Source of the DNA: Citreicella sp. C3M06
GTDB lineage: Bacteria > Pseudomonadota > Alphaproteobacteria > Rhodobacterales > Rhodobacteraceae
Length of the DNA: 64,000 nt
Assembly: GCF_018860705.1 (NCBI RefSeq)
Contig: NZ_JAHKQA010000072.1
Span: 346,814 to 410,813 of the forward strand
Reading direction: 5' to 3'
A program made the position numbers and the translations under genes. Shown here one piece after another: positions 37,806 through 46,773 of the stretch (its first letter is position 1; every line of letters starts with the position of its first letter). The notes below the pieces were generated by a model, which did no database searches, was not told the DNA's origin, and worked only from the letters and a program-made list of their open reading frames with translations.

Positions 37806-39086
37806 TCAGGTCAGCAGCAACACCAGCCCCGGCACCGCAGTCAGCAGCGCCACCCGCAAGACATCCATCACCACAAACGGGCCGAGCCCGCGAAAGATCG
37901 TGCTTAGCGGTACGTCTGGCACCACCGAGCGCAGCACAAAGGCATTCATCCCGACAGGCGGCGTGATGTAGGAAATCTCGGTCACCATGACCACAAAGAT
38001 GCCGAACCAGATCAGGTCAATCCCCTGCGCTGCAACGATGGGATAGAACACAGGTACAGTGAGCATGATCATCGACAGGCTTTCCAGCAGGCACCCCAGC
38101 ACAAGGTAGATGCAAAGGATCACCAGAATGGTCGTGGTCGGGCTGTCTCCGAACAGTGCCAGAAAGGCCTGAATGTCGGCGGTCATACCAGACATATTGA
38201 CATAATTGGTAAAGGTCAGCGCCCCGAACAGGATGAAGAACATCATCGAGGTGGTCTTCATGGTGTCGTAGAGCACCGCGATCATTCTGTCCTTGCTGAA
38301 CTTTCCGCTGAGCAGCACCAGAAGAAACGCGCCCCCCGCGCCCATCCCAGCGCTTTCGGTCGGGGTGAAGACGCCCAGATAGATGCCCCCCATCACGAAG
38401 ACGAACAGGGCCAGCGCCCCCGCCGTGCCCTTCAGCGCCCGGATGCGATCCATCAGCGGCAGCTTTGGCTCGACCGGCAAGTCGATCTTTCCCAACGCGA
38501 TGGATAGCCGCACCGCAATGGCATAGCCGATGACACCGATCACGCCGGGGATCAGCCCGGCCAGAAACAGCTTGCCAATGTCCTGCTGCGTCAGGATGCC
38601 GTAGAACACGAGGATCACCGAGGGCGGAATGAGAATGCCCAGCGTGCCCCCCGCGGCAATCGACGCGGTCGACAAGCGGTCAGGATAGCCAAAGCGCCGC
38701 ATCGAGGGCAGCGCGATCCGCGTCATCGTCGCCGCCGTCGCCATCGACGAGCCGCACACCGAAGAAAACGCCCCGCAGGCCACCACCGTCGCCATGGCCA
38801 GCCCGCCCTTGCGGTGGCGCAGCCATGCATAGGCCGAGGTATAAAGCTCTTCGGCGATCCCCGATTGCACCACGAAATTGCCCATCATCAGGAACAGCGG
38901 CAACACCGACAGCGAATACTCCCGCCCATTGTCGAAAAACGCGCTGCCAATCAGCGACAGCGCCGGAGACCAGCCGATGATCGCAGCGACCCCGGCCAGC
39001 CCGACCCCGGCCAGCGCCATCGAAATCGGTACGCCCAGCAGCAGCAGCACGGTCAGCACCGCCAATCCCGTCGGCCAGTGTTCCAT
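37806..39086 (-). CDS. dctM: TRAP transporter large permease (DctM family)
   Basis: 426-aa inner-membrane protein with about 12 hydrophobic segments. Typical features are GNFVVQSGIAEELYTSAYAWL, GSSMATAATMTRIALPSMRRFGY, AAGGTLGILIPPSVILVFYG and the C-terminal TPPVGMNAFVLRSV. It forms the sodium-driven translocation channel together with the small permease encoded 1-2 bp upstream. Confidence 0.95.
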   Translation of the reverse strand: MEHWPTGLAVLTVLLLLGVPISMALAGVGLAGVAAIIGWSPALSLIGSAFFDNGREYSLSVLPLFLMMGNFVVQSGIAEELYTSAYAWLRHRKGGLAMATVVACGAFSSVCGSSMATAATMTRIALPSMRRFGYPDRLSTASIAAGGTLGILIPPSVILVFYGILTQQDIGKLFLAGLIPGVIGVIGYAIAVRLSIALGKIDLPVEPKLPLMDRIRALKGTAGALALFVFVMGGIYLGVFTPTESAGMGAGGAFLLVLLSGKFSKDRMIAVLYDTMKTTSMMFFILFGALTFTNYVNMSGMTADIQAFLALFGDSPTTTILVILCIYLVLGCLLESLSMIMLTVPVFYPIVAAQGIDLIWFGIFVVMVTEISYITPPVGMNAFVLRSVVPDVPLSTIFRGLGPFVVMDVLRVALLTAVPGLVLLLT

Positions 39087-39087
39087 C

Positions 39088-39585
39088 TCAGTCTTTCCGG
39101 AAGAGGCGCGGCAGCGGCATCAGCGCGGTGATCAGCGCCCCGGCCCCGGTGCACAGCGCGCAGAAATAGCCCAGCGGCGCGATCGGAAGGCGCAGGCTGT
39201 TCGTCGCCCCGCCATAGCTGCCGATCTGCCCCGCGTAAATCCAGATGCGCCAAGTGACCAGCGCCAGCACCACGCCGGAAAACACCCCTGCCAGCGCCAG
39301 CCGCCACGGCTGCACCCAAGGCGGCATCCGGTCGGTCAGCAAATCGACGCTGACATGCTCTTCAGCCAGCGCCACGGCGGGAAGGCCAAGGAAGATGACG
39401 GCGGCCAGCAGCAGCTCGGTCAGCTCGGTCGCCCCGATCAGCGGTGAATTGAACAGATAGCGCCCGATCACGTCCACCACCGTCAGCGCCATCAGCGCCA
39501 TCAACAGCACACCGCCGAGCGCGGCCAGCGCCACGCGCAGTGCCCCCGCAGGGGCACCGTGATCAATTGGGGCGGGCCGGGTCAT
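39088..39585 (-). CDS. dctQ: TRAP transporter small permease (DctQ family)
   Basis: 165 aa with four hydrophobic segments (LAALGGVLLMALMALTVVDVIGRYLFN opens the first). This is the standard small TRAP subunit that joins the large permease. It lies between dctP and dctM. ATG 39585 overlaps the dctP stop (ATGA), and its own stop abuts the dctM start. Confidence 0.92.
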   Translation of the reverse strand: MTRPAPIDHGAPAGALRVALAALGGVLLMALMALTVVDVIGRYLFNSPLIGATELTELLLAAVIFLGLPAVALAEEHVSVDLLTDRMPPWVQPWRLALAGVFSGVVLALVTWRIWIYAGQIGSYGGATNSLRLPIAPLGYFCALCTGAGALITALMPLPRLFRKD

Positions 39586-40595
39586 TGGCTGGCGGTTTCC
39601 GTCGCGATTTCCGCCTTGAGCATGTCATAGGCCGCCTGCGCATCGATCCCGGTCTCTGCGGCCTCGTCAAGCTTGGCCTGCACCAGCGGCGACAAGGCGC
39701 CCTCCCATGCGGCAAGCTGGGCCTCGGTTGCGGGGAAAATGTCGATTTCACCTTCCATTGCGGCCTTGCCCTTGGCATCGGCGGCATCCCACATCTTGCC
39801 CGCCATCCGCGCCAGCGCCTCGCCGGTGACGCTGTCGATGGCCTCTTGCTGCTGCGGCGTCAGGCTGTCCCACTTGGCCTTGTTCATGACGACGTAGAAC
39901 GAGGTGTTGTACAGCCCGCCCGGCACCGCAATCGCCTGATCGAGCTGCGGGATCAGCTTGAAGAAATTCACCGACTCATAGGGAAAGAAAATCCCGTCGG
40001 CGACGCCTTGGCTCAGCAGCTCATAGGCCTTGGTAGACGGCCCCTCGACCGGAACAGCGCCAAGCGCGCTGGCAACCTCGTGAACGATGCCGCCGCCGAC
40101 ACGGATCTTCTTGCCCTTCAGCACATCGGGGCTGCTCAGATCGCCCTCCTTGACAAAGATCTCACCCGGCCCGTGGCTGAACACCCCCAGAACCTTGACT
40201 TGATCGTATTCACCCGCGTCCTTCAACATAGCGTCAAACACCCGCCAATAGGCAACCGAGATCGCCTCGGCCGTCTCGCCGAGGAACGGCAATTCGACGA
40301 TGTTGGTGGTCTTGAAGCGGCCGGGAGTGAATCCCTGCACGCCAAAGGTGATGTCGGCGACTCCGTTGACGGCGAAATCGAAATGCGCGGGCGGCGGCCC
40401 TAGCGGCGCGGGAAGAATGTTGGCGGTGACCTCGCCGCCAGTTGCTTCGGCGATCTTTTCGGTCATCGGAACAATCAGGTCCGAGACCAGAGGATGCGAC
40501 GGCGGCAACCAGTTGGCGACTGTCAGCATGGTCTGGGCCGAGGCAGCCCCGGCAAGGCTCAGCGTCAGCGCGGTTGCGATCATCAGGTGTTTCAT
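39582..40595 (-). CDS. dctP: TRAP transporter substrate-binding protein (DctP family)
   Basis: 337-aa periplasmic binding protein with a signal peptide (MKHLMIATALTLSLAGAASA). The region LKGKKIRVGGGIVHEVASALG contains the conserved arginine that binds the substrate carboxylate in DctP proteins. QGVADGIFFPYESVNFFK follows, then YVVMNKAKWDSLTPQQQEAI. The ligand is an organic acid of unknown identity; the nearby hydroxy-acid oxidase and amine oxidase are on the other strand, so linkage is only suggestive. ATG 40595 gives a proper signal peptide. Confidence 0.92.
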   Translation of the reverse strand: MKHLMIATALTLSLAGAASAQTMLTVANWLPPSHPLVSDLIVPMTEKIAEATGGEVTANILPAPLGPPPAHFDFAVNGVADITFGVQGFTPGRFKTTNIVELPFLGETAEAISVAYWRVFDAMLKDAGEYDQVKVLGVFSHGPGEIFVKEGDLSSPDVLKGKKIRVGGGIVHEVASALGAVPVEGPSTKAYELLSQGVADGIFFPYESVNFFKLIPQLDQAIAVPGGLYNTSFYVVMNKAKWDSLTPQQQEAIDSVTGEALARMAGKMWDAADAKGKAAMEGEIDIFPATEAQLAAWEGALSPLVQAKLDEAAETGIDAQAAYDMLKAEIATETASQ

Positions 40596-40783
40596 CGGTC
40601 TGTCCCAATTGGTTGTCCCCGGATGCGCATAGGGGGCGCGATCCTGCTGGCCCATCTCTTGAGCAATCCGCTCCAGGACGCAAGGCCCGCCCCCTCGCCT
40701 GCAGCGATTGCGAGCCCCGCAGAGACCTGCCCGCCCAAAATTCGACGACGCGCCCGGCCGCAAGGTTCCGCCTGCCTCCGGCG

Positions 40784-40848
40784 GGGATATTTAAGGCCAG
40801 AAGAAACCAAGGCGCGGCGCCCCTGCTACTTCTGGCCTTAAATATCCC
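40784..40848. repeat. Perfect 20-bp inverted repeat
   Basis: GGGATATTTAAGGCCAGAAG (40784-40803) is repeated in inverse at 40829-40848 around a 25-nt GC-rich loop. It lies between the dctP start and the MATE gene stop, a 285-bp stretch that otherwise shows only GC-rich sequence with no gene. The shape suggests a palindromic intergenic element or a terminator for the MATE transcript. Confidence 0.75.
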
Positions 40849-40880
40849 GGGGGGGCGCGACGCACGGGGGGCAGCGCCCC

Positions 40881-42209
40881 CTACGCCCTCGCCGCACGCT
40901 CCAGCGCCGGGTAGCGTGCGCCAAGAGACAAGCCTCGCGCTACGAACGAAATCAGCATCGCAAGCCATAGCCCATGATTGCCCATCGGGCCGATCAGCAG
41001 CAGTACGGCGCACAGATAGATCCCTGACGACAGGATCATCATGTTGCGCATGTCGCGCGATCGCGTGGCACCAATGAAGATGCCGTCGAACATGATCAGA
41101 CCAAGCTGCGCGACAGGCGCGGCCACCATCCATGGCAGATACAGTCGCGACGCCTCGCGCACCTGCGGATCCTTCGCCATCAGATCGACCAGCCACGGCC
41201 CCCACCACCAGAACACCCCTGCTAGCAACATTGCGACCCCGGCGGCCCAGAGGCTCGTCACCACTGCGCTGCGCCGCAGGGCCGACACCCGGCCAGCCCC
41301 GAAGGCGCGGCCAACCAGTGCTTCGGCCGCATAAGCGAACCCATCCAGAGCATAGCTGGTGATCATCAGGAATTGCAGCAGCACCTGATTGGACGCCAGA
41401 GTGACATCTCCGAACCGGCCGCCGAGCAGCAGAAACGACACGAAGATCGATTGCAGCAGCAGCGAGCGGATCAGGATGTCAACATTCACCGCCGCCATGC
41501 GCAGCAGCCGCGCCTTGTCGAACACCCGTGCCCAGACCCGTGCCGCCGGATCGCGCAGCGCCTCGCGGCACAGCCACAGGCCCATCACCAGCCCCGCGAT
41601 TTCGGCGATGGCGGTGGCCAGCGCCACACCCTCGACCCCAAAGCCGAGGACCGGCACGAACAGCAGGTCGAGCCCCACGTTCACCCCGTTCATCAGAAGC
41701 TGCAGCGCGAACACCGCCCGGGTGCGCTCTTGCGCGATGAGCCAGCCGGTGATGCCGTAGATCGCCACGGCTGCGGGGGCAGACCAGATGCGGATGCCCA
41801 TGTAAGACCTTGCCAGCCGCTCGACCTCATCCGAGGCTGGCGACACCGCGAAGGTTCCGGCAAAGATCAGCGGCTGCAGCAAGATCAGCGCAACCCCTCC
41901 GGCCAGGCCGATCAGCAGCGCGCGAGTCAGAAGCGCGGTGACTTCGCCATGATCGCCAGCCCCGGCCGCCTGCGCTGCGAGCCCCACCGTGCCCATGCGC
42001 AGGAAACCGAAAATCCAGTAGACCGCCGACAGCACGATGGCGCCGACGCCCACCGCCGCGATCGGTTCCGCCTGCGGGATCTGGCCGACCACGCCGGTAT
42101 CCACCGCCCCGAGGATCGGGATCGTCACGTTCGACAGCAGGATCGGCAACGCGATCTTCAGAACGCGCGCATGTGTGACGGGTGTACCAGCATCCGGAGC
42201 GGTCATCAT
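40881..42209 (-). CDS. MATE family efflux transporter
   Basis: 442-aa inner-membrane protein with about 12 hydrophobic segments in two homologous halves (LKIALPILLSNVTIPILGAVDTGVVGQ opens the first). It belongs to the DinF-like branch, which exports cationic compounds driven by H+ or Na+. Two adjacent ATGs at 42209 and 42206 precede TAPDAGTP; GAGG is better spaced to the second. It is followed upstream by the thioesterase pair on the same strand, about 80 bp away. Confidence 0.9.
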   Translation of the reverse strand: MMTAPDAGTPVTHARVLKIALPILLSNVTIPILGAVDTGVVGQIPQAEPIAAVGVGAIVLSAVYWIFGFLRMGTVGLAAQAAGAGDHGEVTALLTRALLIGLAGGVALILLQPLIFAGTFAVSPASDEVERLARSYMGIRIWSAPAAVAIYGITGWLIAQERTRAVFALQLLMNGVNVGLDLLFVPVLGFGVEGVALATAIAEIAGLVMGLWLCREALRDPAARVWARVFDKARLLRMAAVNVDILIRSLLLQSIFVSFLLLGGRFGDVTLASNQVLLQFLMITSYALDGFAYAAEALVGRAFGAGRVSALRRSAVVTSLWAAGVAMLLAGVFWWWGPWLVDLMAKDPQVREASRLYLPWMVAAPVAQLGLIMFDGIFIGATRSRDMRNMMILSSGIYLCAVLLLIGPMGNHGLWLAMLISFVARGLSLGARYPALERAARA

Positions 42210-42288
42210 GGGCCTCGCGTGTCAACTTGCCCGGAGCGCTAACCGATTGCCGCGCCCGGAACAATCATTCGCAGGCATCCAAATTGCC

Positions 42289-42780
42289 CTAGCCTTCGCG
42301 CGGCATCAGAAAATGCGCGTTCGACGACGCGATGGGCCGGGCGTGATTGTCCTGCCATGCCTCGGCCCGCACCGAGGCATAGCGCCGGCCCGACCGGGTC
42401 ACGGTGGAACGCGCATAGGCATCGCGCGGCAACCCCGTGCGCAGGTAATCGACGCTGAAGTCGATGGTCTTGGGCAGGCGCGGCAACGCTTCGGGGCTGA
42501 TTGCACCGCTTTCCACATCTTCCCAGAGCAGCGACCAGCTGAGCGTAATGATCGAGGTCACCTCGAGAAAGGCCGCAGTCACGCCGCCATGCAGCGCTGG
42601 CAGCAGTGGGTTGCCGATCAGCTTGCCGTCGAAATTCAGCACCCCGGTCAATTCGTCGCCGCGCCGATCGAAGGTGATGTTCAGAAATCGGATGTAGGGC
42701 ACGCGTCCGGCCAAGGTCGTCAGCGCGGCGTCGCGGCGCTGTTTGACCACCTGCATCGGCTCGGGGGCCGGACGGCTCAT
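42289..42780 (-). CDS. PaaI-type hotdog thioesterase
   Basis: 163-aa single hotdog domain. The family motif ALHGGVTAAFLEVTSI contains the HGG turn at the start of the long helix, and TIDFSVDYLRTGLPRDAYARS forms a later strand. Probably hydrolyses acyl-CoA thioesters in the cytosol. It overlaps the next thioesterase gene by 4 bp (ATGA), so two paralogous hotdog proteins are made together and might form a heteromer (inference). Confidence 0.87.
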   Translation of the reverse strand: MSRPAPEPMQVVKQRRDAALTTLAGRVPYIRFLNITFDRRGDELTGVLNFDGKLIGNPLLPALHGGVTAAFLEVTSIITLSWSLLWEDVESGAISPEALPRLPKTIDFSVDYLRTGLPRDAYARSTVTRSGRRYASVRAEAWQDNHARPIASSNAHFLMPREG

Positions 42781-43202
42781 GGCTTGGCCTCGACGGTAAA
42801 GGTGCCGGTGGCGGTGGCCACGGGCCGGTCGGGATCGTCGTCATGCGCCGTGGCCCGCACGAAGGCGACCGAGCGCGTCACGTGGTGGCATTCGGCCCGC
42901 GCGGTGATCGCCTGCCCCGGCGTCGCCCCGCGCAGATAATCGATACGCAGCCCGATGGTCGCCGTGCCGCCGGCGTTGCCCGGGTGCGAAATCGTCGCCG
43001 CGCCGCCGCAGGTGTCCATCAGCGTCGACACTGCGCCGCCATGGATCACCCCGGTTTCAGGATCGCCCACCAGCGCCTCGGCATAGGGCATCCGGATCAC
43101 CGCAACGCCGCCCTGCATCTCGAGGATCTCGAGCCCGAGCGCCTGCGCCTGCGGGATCGCCTCCATGAAACGGCGGGCAGTCTCGGTCTGATCGGTGCTC
43201 AT
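42777..43202 (-). CDS. PaaI-type hotdog thioesterase
   Basis: 141-aa hotdog protein with VIHGGAVSTLMDTCGGAAT (the HGG active-site turn followed by an acidic helix residue) and TIGLRIDYLRGATPGQAITARAE. It is the first gene of the thioesterase pair and ends in a 4-bp overlap with the second. The divergent neighbour is a MerR gene across about 120 bp. Neighbouring beta-oxidation genes make acyl-CoA a likely substrate. Confidence 0.89.
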   Translation of the reverse strand: MSTDQTETARRFMEAIPQAQALGLEILEMQGGVAVIRMPYAEALVGDPETGVIHGGAVSTLMDTCGGAATISHPGNAGGTATIGLRIDYLRGATPGQAITARAECHHVTRSVAFVRATAHDDDPDRPVATATGTFTVEAKP

Positions 43203-43321
43203 CGGGGTCTCTTTCGCTGCAAGTTGCGACCTTTATGAAAGCCCCGCCCCTGCCCTGCAAGAGGCGGTTGCTCTGCCCTTGCGCCGGGGATACCGTCCGG
43301 CCCGAGGGCTAGGAGGAGCAG

Positions 43322-43690
43322 ATGAGCGACACCCGTCTCAGCTTCAGGGAAATGTGCGAGCGGTTCGAGGTGACCCCCCGCACCCTGCGCTATTATGAAT
43401 ACATCGAACTGCTCTCGCCCGAGCGCGAGGGGCGTGCGCGCTGGTACGGCGCGCGCGAAGTGGCCCGCATGGTGCTGATCCTGCGCGGGCGCAAGTTCGG
43501 CTTTCAGCTCGAGGACATCCGGCAGTGGCTTGAGATGCGCGACCGGCAGGGCTCCGAGGCACAGATGCGCGCCTGGGTCGACATGGCCGACCGGCAGATG
43601 AAGGAGCTGGCCGAGCAGCGCCGCCAGCTTGACGAGGCGATGGCCGAGCTGCGCAAGCTGCGCGACGAAACCGCAGCCTCGCTGCCCTGA
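43322..43690 (+). CDS. MerR family transcriptional regulator (first of two)
   Basis: 122 aa. The winged-helix domain starts SFREMCERFEVTPRTLRYYEYIELLSPERE and is followed by the ARMVLILRGRKFGFQLEDIRQWLEM helix and a long coiled-coil dimer helix (about 75-118). There is no C-terminal metal-binding cysteine set, so it is not a metal-sensing MerR. It closely resembles the second MerR 270 bp downstream, which suggests duplication. AGGAGGAGC lies just upstream of the ATG. Confidence 0.92.
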   Translation: MSDTRLSFREMCERFEVTPRTLRYYEYIELLSPEREGRARWYGAREVARMVLILRGRKFGFQLEDIRQWLEMRDRQGSEAQMRAWVDMADRQMKELAEQRRQLDEAMAELRKLRDETAASLP

Positions 43691-43752
43691 CAGCGAGTCG
43701 CCACCGCGGCCTGCCCGCCACCGAATCCCGGCAAAACCGTTTTAAAAGTGGA

Positions 43753-43800
43753 ATTAAAGCGCTTTAATGCCTATTTTAGGCAGATCGGCGCAGATCTGCC
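43753..43800. promoter_or_regulatory. Palindromes between the two merR genes
   Basis: ATTAAAGCGCTTTAAT (43753-43768) is a perfect 16-bp palindrome in an AT-rich patch. GGCAGATC / GATCTGCC (43779-43800) forms an 8-bp stem with a 6-nt loop and no T-run. They may be an operator and a weak terminator of the first merR. The role is not proven. Confidence 0.45.
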
Positions 43801-43841
43801 GGCAAGGATGTTTCAGCAAACCCCGACTGACCGGAAAGGAA

Positions 43842-43886
43842 GTTACGTAACCCTACAGGGTGACGTTACGTCCCCGTTACGTAAAC
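43842..43886 (+). promoter_or_regulatory. Three GTTACGT boxes upstream of second merR (probable operator)
   Basis: GTTACGT occurs at 43842, 43865 and 43876. The first and third extend to the palindromes GTTACGTAAC and GTTACGTAAAC. The last two copies are 11 bp apart, one helical turn. The array lies 77-121 bp before the second merR and the acyl-CoA dehydrogenase gene. ACGT-centred sites are known for MerR regulators of acyl-CoA catabolism such as LiuR, so autoregulation by one of these MerR proteins is the likely use. Confidence 0.6.
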
Positions 43887-43962
43887 CAAAATGCCCATTG
43901 TATGTTTTATGACGAGGGGGCACCTGACGCTGATGAGAACGCTAGGTGAGGCCCGAAGAGCA

Positions 43963-44361
43963 ATGAGCGAAGACACGGCAATGAGCATCCGCGAGATGTG
44001 CGATCTTTTCGAGGTGACCCCGCGCACCTTGCGCTTTTACGAACAGAAGGAACTGATCTTTCCGCAACGCGTCGGCCAGAAACGTCTGTACAGCCGTCGT
44101 GATCGCGCTCGCCTCAAGCTGATCCTGCGTGGCAAGCGCTTTGGCTTCAGCCTCGAGGAAATCCGCCAGCTGCTTGAGCTGTACCATGTCGGCGACCAGC
44201 AGCAGACCCAGATCGAGCGCACATACGAGATCGCCCGCAAGCGGCTCGACGATCTGCTCAAGGAGCGTGAAGATCTGGATGCGGCGATCAAGGATCTGAA
44301 GGATCAACTTGCCTGGGGTGAAAAGATGCTCACACAATTGGAGCAGAAAAAGGCAGGCTAA
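43963..44361 (+). CDS. MerR family transcriptional regulator (second of two)
   Basis: 132 aa. Winged-helix domain: MSIREMCDLFEVTPRTLRFYEQKELIFPQR, then RARLKLILRGKRFGFSLEEIRQLLELYHVGDQQQTQIE. A dimer helix follows that is rich in Lys, Glu and Asp to the C-terminus. ATG 43963 (MSEDTAMS) has GAAGAG close upstream; an in-frame extension upstream would run through the GTTACGT operator array and is unlikely. It precedes the acyl-CoA dehydrogenase by about 55 bp and probably controls that transcript. Confidence 0.92.
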   Translation: MSEDTAMSIREMCDLFEVTPRTLRFYEQKELIFPQRVGQKRLYSRRDRARLKLILRGKRFGFSLEEIRQLLELYHVGDQQQTQIERTYEIARKRLDDLLKEREDLDAAIKDLKDQLAWGEKMLTQLEQKKAG

Positions 44362-44415
44362 GGTGCCCGCGGTCAGGAGGAGGCCGCCGCCCGACGCCAC
44401 AGGAGGAGGATACCG

Positions 44416-46191
44416 ATGCCAAGCTACACCGCTCCCGTCCGGGACATGCAATTCGTGCTGCACGAGATGCTCATGGTCAGCCAAGCCGGTATTCCGGGTT
44501 ACGAGGATCTTGACAGCGACACCACTCAGGCGATCCTTGACGAGGCCGGCAAGCTGGCCTCCAGCGTGCTCGCGCCGCTGAATGCGGTGGGCGATGCACA
44601 GGGCTGTCGTTTGGAAAACGGCGTGGTGCGCACCCCCGACGGGTTCCGTGCCGCCTCCGATCAGCTGCGACGGGGTGGCTGGACGGCGCTGGACTGCGAC
44701 CCCGAGTATGGCGGTCAGGGGCTTCCCTACCTGATGTCGACCGCGGTCGGCGAGATTCTGAGCGCGGCGAACATGGCCTTCAACATGTACGCCGGGCTGA
44801 CACATGGCGCCTATAACGCCATTCACGCCCATGGCTCGCCCGAGCAGAAGGCGATGTACCTGCCGAAACTGGTCAGCTGCGACTGGGGCGGTACAATGAA
44901 CCTGACCGAACCGCACTGCGGCACCGATCTGGGGCTGATCCGCACCAAGGCCGAGCCGCAGGACGATGGCAGCTATGCGATCACCGGTACCAAGATCTGG
45001 ATTTCCGCTGGCGAGCACGATTTGTGCGACAACATCATCCACCTTGTGCTGGCCCGGATCCCCGGCGGCCCCGAGGGGATAAAGGGGCTTTCGCTGTTCA
45101 TCGTCCCGAAGTTCCTCGTCAACGAGGACGGCTCGCTGGGCGCACGCAACAGGCTGGAGTGCGTCGGGCTCGAGCACAAGATGGGTATTCATGGCAACGC
45201 CACCTGCGTGATGAGCTATGAGGGCGCCAAAGGGTGGCTGATCGGTGAGCCGCACAAGGGGATGCGCGCCATGTTCACCATGATGAACGAGGCTCGGCTG
45301 GGCGTCGGCCTGCAAGGCTATGCACAGGGTGCGGTCGCGTATCAAAACGCACTGGCCTTTGCCAAAGAGCGCCAGCAAGGCCGGGCCGTCACCGGCGTCG
45401 CCGCTCCTGACGCGCCAGCCGATCCCATCATCGTGCACCCCGACGTGCGGCGCGGGCTGATGGACCAGAAAGCCATCACCGAAGGCGCGCGCGCCTTTGT
45501 CTTCTGGGGGGCGAGCCTGATCGACCGAGCGCAGCGCTGCAACGACCCCGATGCCGAAGGGCTGATCTCGTTGCTCACGCCGGTGATCAAGGGGTTCCTG
45601 ACTGACAAGGGGTTCGAGACCTGCGTGCTGGCCCAGCAAACACCGGGCGGCGCCGGATTCACCCGCGATCTGGGACTGGAACAGTTCGTGCGCGATGCGC
45701 GCATCACCATGATCTACGAAGGAACCAACGGCATCCAGTCGCTGGACCTTGTCGGGCGCAAGCTGACGGCGGACGGCGGCAAGCACGTCATGGCGTTTTT
45801 CGATCTGGTCAAGACCTTCATCGCCGAAAACAAGGGCGACGACAACTTCGAGGCGCAGTTCCTGACCCCGCTCAAATCCGCGTCGAAAGATCTTCAGGCG
45901 GCGGCGATGTTCTTCATGCAGAAGGGCATGACGTCGCCGGATGAGGCCTTGGCGGGCTCGTATGACTTCATGCATCTCTTCGGGCATGTCTGCCTCGGGT
46001 TGATGTGGGCCCGCATGGCCAAGGCCGCGGGAAAGGCGATGGGGTCTGGCGGTGACACGGCGTTTCTGCAAGCAAAGATCGCAACGGGCCACTATTACAT
46101 GGCGCGCCAGTTGCCCGCGACAAAGCTGCACCTCGCCCGGATCGAGAGCGGCGCCGCGCCGGTGATGGCTCTTGACCCGGCGGCGTTCTGA
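44416..46191 (+). CDS. Acyl-CoA dehydrogenase, long form with C-terminal extension (FadE/DmdC-like)
   Basis: 591-aa FAD enzyme introducing the alpha,beta double bond in acyl-CoA. It has an N-terminal helical segment, the central FAD-binding beta domain ([19 protein letters not shown], then [15 protein letters not shown]), and the C-terminal helical domain with the catalytic-base region [19 protein letters not shown]. An extra C-terminal domain of about 130 residues makes it longer than standard 380-aa enzymes. The same architecture is used by DmdC (3-methylmercaptopropionyl-CoA dehydrogenase) in roseobacters, so chain substrate is open. A strong AGGAGGAGG lies upstream. Confidence 0.9.
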   Translation: MPSYTAPVRDMQFVLHEMLMVSQAGIPGYEDLDSDTTQAILDEAGKLASSVLAPLNAVGDAQGCRLENGVVRTPDGFRAASDQLRRGGWTALDCDPEYGGQGLPYLMSTAVGEILSAANMAFNMYAGLTHGAYNAIHAHGSPEQKAMYLPKLVSCDWGGTMNLTEPHCGTDLGLIRTKAEPQDDGSYAITGTKIWISAGEHDLCDNIIHLVLARIPGGPEGIKGLSLFIVPKFLVNEDGSLGARNRLECVGLEHKMGIHGNATCVMSYEGAKGWLIGEPHKGMRAMFTMMNEARLGVGLQGYAQGAVAYQNALAFAKERQQGRAVTGVAAPDAPADPIIVHPDVRRGLMDQKAITEGARAFVFWGASLIDRAQRCNDPDAEGLISLLTPVIKGFLTDKGFETCVLAQQTPGGAGFTRDLGLEQFVRDARITMIYEGTNGIQSLDLVGRKLTADGGKHVMAFFDLVKTFIAENKGDDNFEAQFLTPLKSASKDLQAAAMFFMQKGMTSPDEALAGSYDFMHLFGHVCLGLMWARMAKAAGKAMGSGGDTAFLQAKIATGHYYMARQLPATKLHLARIESGAAPVMALDPAAF

Positions 46192-46227
46192 ATCAGACAC
46201 GAGCCGCGAGTACCCGCGGAGACCGAC

Positions 46228-46440
46228 ATGCCGAAGCGCTTCCGCCTCACCCGCCGCTTTTCCGCCGCCATGACCGAAGACGGCGACCACGGTCACAGGA
46301 GGTTTGCATCCGATGCTGGGCTGGATGAGGGCAAGGCGCTGTCCTTCCTCTTCAAACATGACGACAGAGTAACTGATGGTGAATTGCTGGCCCACTGATT
46401 GCGGCAGCCCAACGCCGAACTGGATGAGCGTGAACGCTGA
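46228..46440 (+). pseudogene. Small hypothetical gene interrupted by an in-frame TGA
   Basis: ATG 46228 opens a frame MPKRFRLTRRFSAAMTEDG... of 56 codons ending at TGA 46396-46398. The same frame then continues LRQPNAELDERER to TGA 46438-46440. The continuation and the phrase GLDEGKALSFLFKHDDRVTD read like one small Rhodobacterales protein of about 70 residues, from my memory of such proteins. A single CGA-to-TGA change would explain the stop. It follows the acyl-CoA dehydrogenase by 36 bp. It is either a decayed gene or a shortened but expressed one. Confidence 0.5.
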
Positions 46441-46486
46441 GGGCACCCCACAGAACCGGCACCAGCGCCCGCATCGTAGCAAAGGA

Positions 46487-46537
46487 CCGGGGGTTTCACA
46501 CCCCCGGACCCCCGCGGAGTTTAGGGGCAAGATGAAG
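46487..46537 (-). repeat. Dispersed GC-rich repeat, copy D
   Basis: On the minus strand: CTTCATCTTGCCCCTAAACT, then CCGCGGGGGT and a CCGGGGG/CCCCCGG hairpin. The first 30 bases match copy E exactly in inverse orientation. Confidence 0.82.
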
Positions 46538-46773
46538 TTGAAGACCGTACATCGAACCCCGAATGGATCATGGGCAGCACCCGGTCGGCTCCCCCGTCAG
46601 CCCGACCGCCAAGCGGAACGCAGGCAGGCGGGGGAGCTTCACCTTGCACGCCGCTCAACTCTCCAGTCTGCGACGCAGGACCATCTTAGCCACGACATAC
46701 TTAACGCAAAGTAAATAATCGAATGTCACGTTGACTCCCTTGCGATGAGGTTGAGGATACACGCGGCGCGCCC
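46538..46773. other. Segment of about 236 bp flanked by inverted repeat copies D and E
   Basis: No convincing gene on either strand. The left part holds a GC hairpin-like stretch (CTCCCCCGTC near 46592 and GGCGGGGGAG near 46628), and the right part is AT-richer (AACGCAAAGTAAATAATCG near 46700). With its inverted ends it looks like a small non-autonomous element or the result of two repeat insertions. Confidence 0.4.

Noticed and set aside
43942..46530. Minus-strand open frame of 862 codons opposite the acyl-CoA dehydrogenase gene.
   Set aside because: It is a shadow of a clear acyl-CoA dehydrogenase; the composition is unlike a protein and there are no domains.
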